A stretch of 64,000 nt of DNA. Source: Salinispirillum marinum (GTDB lineage: Bacteria; Pseudomonadota; Gammaproteobacteria; Pseudomonadales; Natronospirillaceae). The DNA lies in assembly GCF_042651565.1 (NCBI RefSeq), contig NZ_JBHSDF010000004.1. The stretch is one strand, 5' to 3'. Positions 60,776-64,000 of the stretch are shown here, piece by piece. A model generated the notes under the pieces. That model saw only the letters and a list, made by a program, of their open reading frames with translations. It was not told where the DNA came from and searched no databases. How positions within the stretch are numbered: position 1 is the first letter of the stretch; each line of letters starts with the position of its first letter. The position numbers and the translations under genes are program-made.

Positions 60776-60961
60776 CTACTTTCTGGCAGTTTTCTTGTTA
60801 AATTTGATGATGGCTTTAGCGTGCGCCTCGGCGATCAAAGGACGTATGCTTTCAAACGTCGATGCACTCGGGTTTAGCACCTGTACCCAAGACATCCACC
60901 CGTAAATAGGGTGCGGCATCAACTCATTTAGCGCCGTGAAATCATGCCCGAAGTCAATCAT
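60776..60961 (-). pseudogene. C-terminal remnant of a DUF6194-like protein
   Basis: 61 residues (MIDFGHDFTALNELMPHPIY...). The pattern HPIYGWMSWVQVLNPS...EAHAKA matches the end of DUF6194 proteins of about 150 residues, as I recall them. The start overlaps the preceding gene by 4 bp; the missing two thirds suggest a recombination junction near 60960. Confidence 0.5.
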
Positions 60962-61383
60962 TCGACCAATGACGGATCACCAACGGGCTTAAGACGCTCA
61001 TCCATGGCGACCACCTGCGCCCTTTCATCCTCTGTCAACGCTTTATACCCACGAGGAAAAGGCCAACCATAGCCCCACCGGAACCGGGTAGGCAGGAACG
61101 GAGTACCACCTACCCGCACACCCGCCAACATCAGGCGCGCAATCTCTGGTTCACCCACTGCCACCACACAATCTTCCAAAGCCTGATCTGCCATCAAACG
61201 CTCTTGATAGGTACCGCCTTGCCAGTAGGCATAATCATGCGTAACACAGCATGAAAGCCAAAGCTCATTTTGTTGCAGCGTACCGTTGGGAAACGAACTG
61301 CAACCATCCGACACAAAGGGCCGTAAGTTGTCTGCTGCGACAGCAGCCGGCAATAGTATTAACGTTGCTAACAGTTTTTTCAT
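60958..61383 (-). CDS. Exported phospholipase A2-like protein
   Basis: 141 residues with a signal peptide (KKLLATLILLPAAVAA). The core DGCSSFPNG...LWLSCCVTHDYAYWQGGTY contains CCxxHDxxY, the Cys-Cys/His-Asp active-site helix of secreted phospholipase A2. Cysteines at about 28, 45, 46 and 72 could form two disulfides. No calcium-loop can be read with confidence. A lipase role is inferred from the motif. Confidence 0.62.
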   Translation of the reverse strand: MKKLLATLILLPAAVAADNLRPFVSDGCSSFPNGTLQQNELWLSCCVTHDYAYWQGGTYQERLMADQALEDCVVAVGEPEIARLMLAGVRVGGTPFLPTRFRWGYGWPFPRGYKALTEDERAQVVAMDERLKPVGDPSLVE

Positions 61384-61490
61384 GGTTTCAAAATTGCCCT
61401 GCTTGTAGCTTGCGGAAAATTCTAATTCGGGGCACCAATGTTACTACGGAGGTCTACTCTGGCTGGAAGCAGTTTGAACTATGATGTGGC

Positions 61491-61883
61491 TCACTCATTC
61501 GCTTGCCTCATCCCACGTAGGGCGATGATGTTAACTGTTTGAGGAAGCACAAAAAGCAGCGCCCCCGCAAGCAGCAGTGAGAACGGCTGCTTTAACATCA
61601 GACTGCCCACTAAACTGACACACCAAAGACCAATCAACAGCCCGTTTGCCCACAGCATACTTCGGCGCAATCCGTTCGATGAAGTTTCCATCAACGCGCG
61701 GGCGGTCAACGCCGGGATACCCGCAAGCACTGCATAATAAGCAACAATTAAAACAAATGTACCGGTACTGGGTTGGCCCAGCTTGTTTATGAATAACGCG
61801 ATGCCAAGGACGCCAAGGCCGATGGCACCAACGATGTTCATTACAAACGTTTTCCTATACATGATCATGTTTGCTCCTTTCAC
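61491..61883 (-). CDS. Hypothetical four-helix membrane protein
   Basis: 130 residues with hydrophobic segments at about 9-28, 40-58, 72-92 and 97-118 and short loops. AAAGGAGC precedes the ATG. It begins 24 bp after the second attC-like site, in cassette position and orientation. No attC is seen after its stop. Confidence 0.55.
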   Translation of the reverse strand: MKGANMIMYRKTFVMNIVGAIGLGVLGIALFINKLGQPSTGTFVLIVAYYAVLAGIPALTARALMETSSNGLRRSMLWANGLLIGLWCVSLVGSLMLKQPFSLLLAGALLFVLPQTVNIIALRGMRQANE

Positions 61884-61906
61884 TATTTGTCTAAGAACAG
61901 TTTGGC

Positions 61907-61978
61907 GCTTAATGCCCGACTCACCGGTAAATTGCGAGCGTAGCGAGTAATTTTTCCGAGTGAAGCGTCTTGTTATAT
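61907..61978 (-). other. attC-like site 2 (integron recombination site)
   Basis: On the minus strand the site runs from ATATAAC (61972-61978) to ATTAAGC (61907-61913, a G-to-A variant of the GTTRRRY core). The inner arms TCACTCGG and CCGGTGA pair with one unpaired T, the extrahelical-base arrangement of attC. It follows the 98-residue ORF, whose TAA stop lies in the ATATAAC box. Confidence 0.6.
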
Positions 61979-62269
61979 TGCTGCTTGCACATTATTTTTA
62001 AAAATCTTAGTTGGTTTATATACGCCAAAATAAACGAACATGAAAATCACTGGCACTAATTGATAGTAATTTGTACTACACCGCAGCACCCACAAAATGG
62101 GAAACATAACCCCTAAAATTTGCCAGGCATTGATTAGAACTATTTTCTGAACTTTAGATCTATTGATAGTTTTAAATACAAATAACTCAAGTAAATACAA
62201 AGCCATAGCCGTAGCTATAACACTCAATATAGTTAGCGAATCAAACCAAGTAAGAAAATTGGATATCAT
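61973..62269 (-). CDS. Small membrane protein in an integron-type cassette
   Basis: 98 residues with three hydrophobic stretches (ILSVIATAMALYLLELFVF, ILGVMFPILWVL and LVPVIFMFVYFGVY) and basic ends. It lies between attC-like sites at 62288-62343 and 61907-61978, both in the same orientation, so it fits a one-gene cassette of about 380 bp. No family recognised. Confidence 0.6.
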   Translation of the reverse strand: MISNFLTWFDSLTILSVIATAMALYLLELFVFKTINRSKVQKIVLINAWQILGVMFPILWVLRCSTNYYQLVPVIFMFVYFGVYKPTKIFKNNVQAAI

Positions 62270-62287
62270 CTAAATAATCCATAAGCA

Positions 62288-62343
62288 ATATAACGCCTCA
62301 ATCAGCCGACGCGGCAGCGGTCGGCTGCATTGAATTGTTATGC
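62288..62343 (-). other. attC-like site 1 (integron recombination site)
   Basis: Minus-strand ends GCATAAC (62337-62343) and GTTATAT (62288-62294). The inner arms CAATGCAGCCGAC and GTCGGCTGATTG pair except for one extra G, the classical extrahelical base that gives attC its strand polarity. The spacers AACAATTCAA and TTGAGGCGTT flank them. The AIPR gene stop lies inside the site, so its last residues are site-encoded. Confidence 0.82.
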
Positions 62344-64000
62344 GACCTGTACGCTGCCAGCAAAAGCTCGGTCTCACTTTCTGACTTGTATTGCTTCTTG
62401 CCAAGATCAAGACCTGATGACTCGAATATCTCCTGCGCCTTTTGGAATAGCGACAGTGCCCTACCCTCATCTACTAGAGTTTTCTTGAGCTCTTCACAAG
62501 TAGATTCAATCTTATTGCTGTTGAAAGGCGGCAAGCTCTCACCAGCGGCAAGCAGTCTGACAATATACAGAAGATGAAACCGAGCTTTTTTATTTTCAGA
62601 TTTCAGGCCGCCACTCCTAAAGAACTGTTCGATTCTGTAGTAAGATAGCGCACTAACATAATATGGTGAGTACTTATGCTCCTCATTAAATATTTGTCCG
62701 GAAAAACGCTTAACGATGGTCCCGTAATATCCTGATACCAAGTGCGGAGAATTCAAGAACATTGACGCGAAAGACTTAATTTGTATTGGGATGGAGATCA
62801 CCTGTGTCTTCTTGATGCCTGCGTCCGAATTGTACTGCTGAGATCGTCGTTCGTAGTACAACGGGAACACTTTTCTTTCCGCATTGTAATAGAGTTCGAG
62901 TTTCTTCTGAAACATATTCAAAGCTTCGAGCTGCTCTGTTTTTACCTCCGTTTGGCTGTTGGTTGCCAGAGTGATTGCAGTCTTAATATCGTCATTATCT
63001 GTAACTACGATCTTGATCGGGACATAAACATCATCGATCCCCTCAATATTCTGACACTCATGCAGCACATGACTGGTTTGACACCCATTTACCACTTGAT
63101 AGTCTCTTATTGTGAACCTATTTGCTGCTGGCGTAAGTGCGGAAGCGACGATAGTGATACCATTATTTAACACGCAAAACAGATCGAACTTTTTGTCCTC
63201 TAAGGTGCCTTTGATCTTTTTGTTTACGACATTATTTCCTTGAAAGTCTCTGACATTGTCGTCAAAAATGCTATAGATAGTGCTATTCTCATCCTGTATT
63301 AGCTTGACGTACTCTTGAAAAGGTAAAACACCAAGATATGCCTCCTGCACACCTTCAATATCAGGCAAAGTTATGCGACTTTGAAAGTTGATCGTAGATG
63401 AAAGTTTGTTTTTCGTTTCATGAAACAATCTTTGTATTTCACTAGCGCCCAACGGCTCTATCGAAACCTCTTCGAACAGACCGATATTCTCGATCTCTGC
63501 CTTTCCGGAGCTGATTATCGCTTTTAGGTTCTGGTCGTTCTGCCATTTTCCTGTGCATACGTAATACAACCTACATACCGGTCTTCGGTTTATCATATAC
63601 GACGACATTGATATGGCCGATTCCCAAATGGCTTTCATCTTCCGGATTCTGTCGTTCTGAACCAGCTGAGGATCATCACTTAGGAAATCTTTCACTCCAT
63701 GAATGAAGCTACCTATCGAAGAACCGTCGAAGGATGATGAAGTTTTCGATTGTATGAATGTGACATCCGCATCTAAGTGTGATGTTGTGTCAACGACGTC
63801 GCGAAGCTCGTCTTCATCAATTATAATTCTGCCGTTTACAATTAAGGCAATCCCGTCTATCCCGCAATCCCCGCCTGATCCCGCATGAATGTCTTCAAGC
63901 TCGAAGCTTCCTCGGAACAACTTTGAGACAACGGAAAAGTTCGAGAAATGCTCAAACTTAGTCGCTTCGCTCACGTTCTCTATTTCATACTGGTGAGAGA
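62298..64000 (-). CDS. AIPR-family abortive-infection protein (runs off the right edge)
   Basis: At least 558 residues, and the frame stays open to the right edge (SHQYEIENVSEATKFEHFS), so the true start is beyond 64000. The N-terminal DCGIDGIALIVNGR...ADVTFIQSKTSS looks like a PD-(D/E)xK nuclease core with Gln in place of the Glu. The middle has the AIPR segment DFQGNNVVNKKIKGTLED...FCVLNNGITIVAS...YQVVNGCQTSHVLHEC. AIPR proteins act in phage defence. The C-terminal NNSMQPTAAASAD is translated attC. AT-rich. Confidence 0.78.
   Translation of the reverse strand, partial: SHQYEIENVSEATKFEHFSNFSVVSKLFRGSFELEDIHAGSGGDCGIDGIALIVNGRIIIDEDELRDVVDTTSHLDADVTFIQSKTSSSFDGSSIGSFIHGVKDFLSDDPQLVQNDRIRKMKAIWESAISMSSYMINRRPVCRLYYVCTGKWQNDQNLKAIISSGKAEIENIGLFEEVSIEPLGASEIQRLFHETKNKLSSTINFQSRITLPDIEGVQEAYLGVLPFQEYVKLIQDENSTIYSIFDDNVRDFQGNNVVNKKIKGTLEDKKFDLFCVLNNGITIVASALTPAANRFTIRDYQVVNGCQTSHVLHECQNIEGIDDVYVPIKIVVTDNDDIKTAITLATNSQTEVKTEQLEALNMFQKKLELYYNAERKVFPLYYERRSQQYNSDAGIKKTQVISIPIQIKSFASMFLNSPHLVSGYYGTIVKRFSGQIFNEEHKYSPYYVSALSYYRIEQFFRSGGLKSENKKARFHLLYIVRLLAAGESLPPFNSNKIESTCEELKKTLVDEGRALSLFQKAQEIFESSGLDLGKKQYKSESETELLLAAYRSHNNSMQPTAAASAD

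Noticed and set aside
1..64000. CRISPR arrays, rRNA genes, transposases or an integron integrase
   Set aside because: No regularly spaced repeats, rRNA-like sequence, DDE transposase or tyrosine recombinase motif was seen.

Overview
The window looks like chromosome of a marine gammaproteobacterium of roughly Oceanospirillales type (a Saccharospirillum- or Reinekea-like genome would fit, but the sequence shows only the broad class). Indications are a FabY-type ketoacyl synthase, LptF/LptG/MsbA lipopolysaccharide export genes, a CpsG-type phosphomannomutase, a MerR-type LiuR regulator in front of liuABCDE, and pgsA followed by tRNA genes.

Layout. Bases 1-2203 hold the start of a GlxA-like regulator and fabY. 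Bases 2384-21861 form a lipopolysaccharide block: a PagL-like lipid A deacylase, an outer-membrane protein, phosphomannomutase, lptG, lptF, msbA, a phosphatase-kinase-phosphatase triplet, a kinase-glycosidase fusion, several glycosyltransferases, an O-antigen ligase-like polytopic protein and a TupA-like ATP-grasp enzyme at an AT-richer edge. Bases 21896-33942 are branched-chain amino acid catabolism: liuR-liuA-liuB-liuC-liuD-liuE on the minus strand (leucine to HMG-CoA to acetoacetate) and, divergently, an isobutyryl-CoA dehydrogenase-like enzyme, enoyl-CoA hydratase, 3-hydroxyisobutyryl-CoA hydrolase and a short-chain dehydrogenase (valine). A LiuR-type operator lies between the two arms. 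The intergenic gaps of this cluster carry five nested palindromic elements.

Bases 34002-34878 hold pgsA, tRNA-Cys and tRNA-Leu. From 34.9 to 57.7 kb the content is accessory and regulatory: an AlkZ-like glycosylase, an orphan antitoxin, a Fic protein, a beta-lactamase-fold hydrolase, a TetR/metallo-hydrolase pair with two operators, two toxin-antitoxin modules, a MalT-like LuxR regulator with an alcohol dehydrogenase, a GGDEF-EAL protein, SoxR with its box, a membrane-anchored AraC regulator, and an operon of cyclic-nucleotide-binding, MFS-like and HEAT-repeat proteins. Several decayed fragments (marR, ygiN-like, VOC, methyltransferase, flavodoxin) sit between them.

Bases 57.7-64 kb are a run of small, mostly minus-strand accessory genes with gene fragments. 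At its right end two attC-like sites in the same orientation bracket a small membrane-protein gene. The rightmost gene, an AIPR-family abortive-infection protein cut by the window edge, ends inside the first attC. I read this as the distal part of an integron cassette array whose integrase would lie beyond base 64000.

The most unusual signals are the nested palindromes, which keep hairpin loops and core but have stems and long arms that differ at each locus while staying self-complementary, and the attC-bounded AIPR defence gene.
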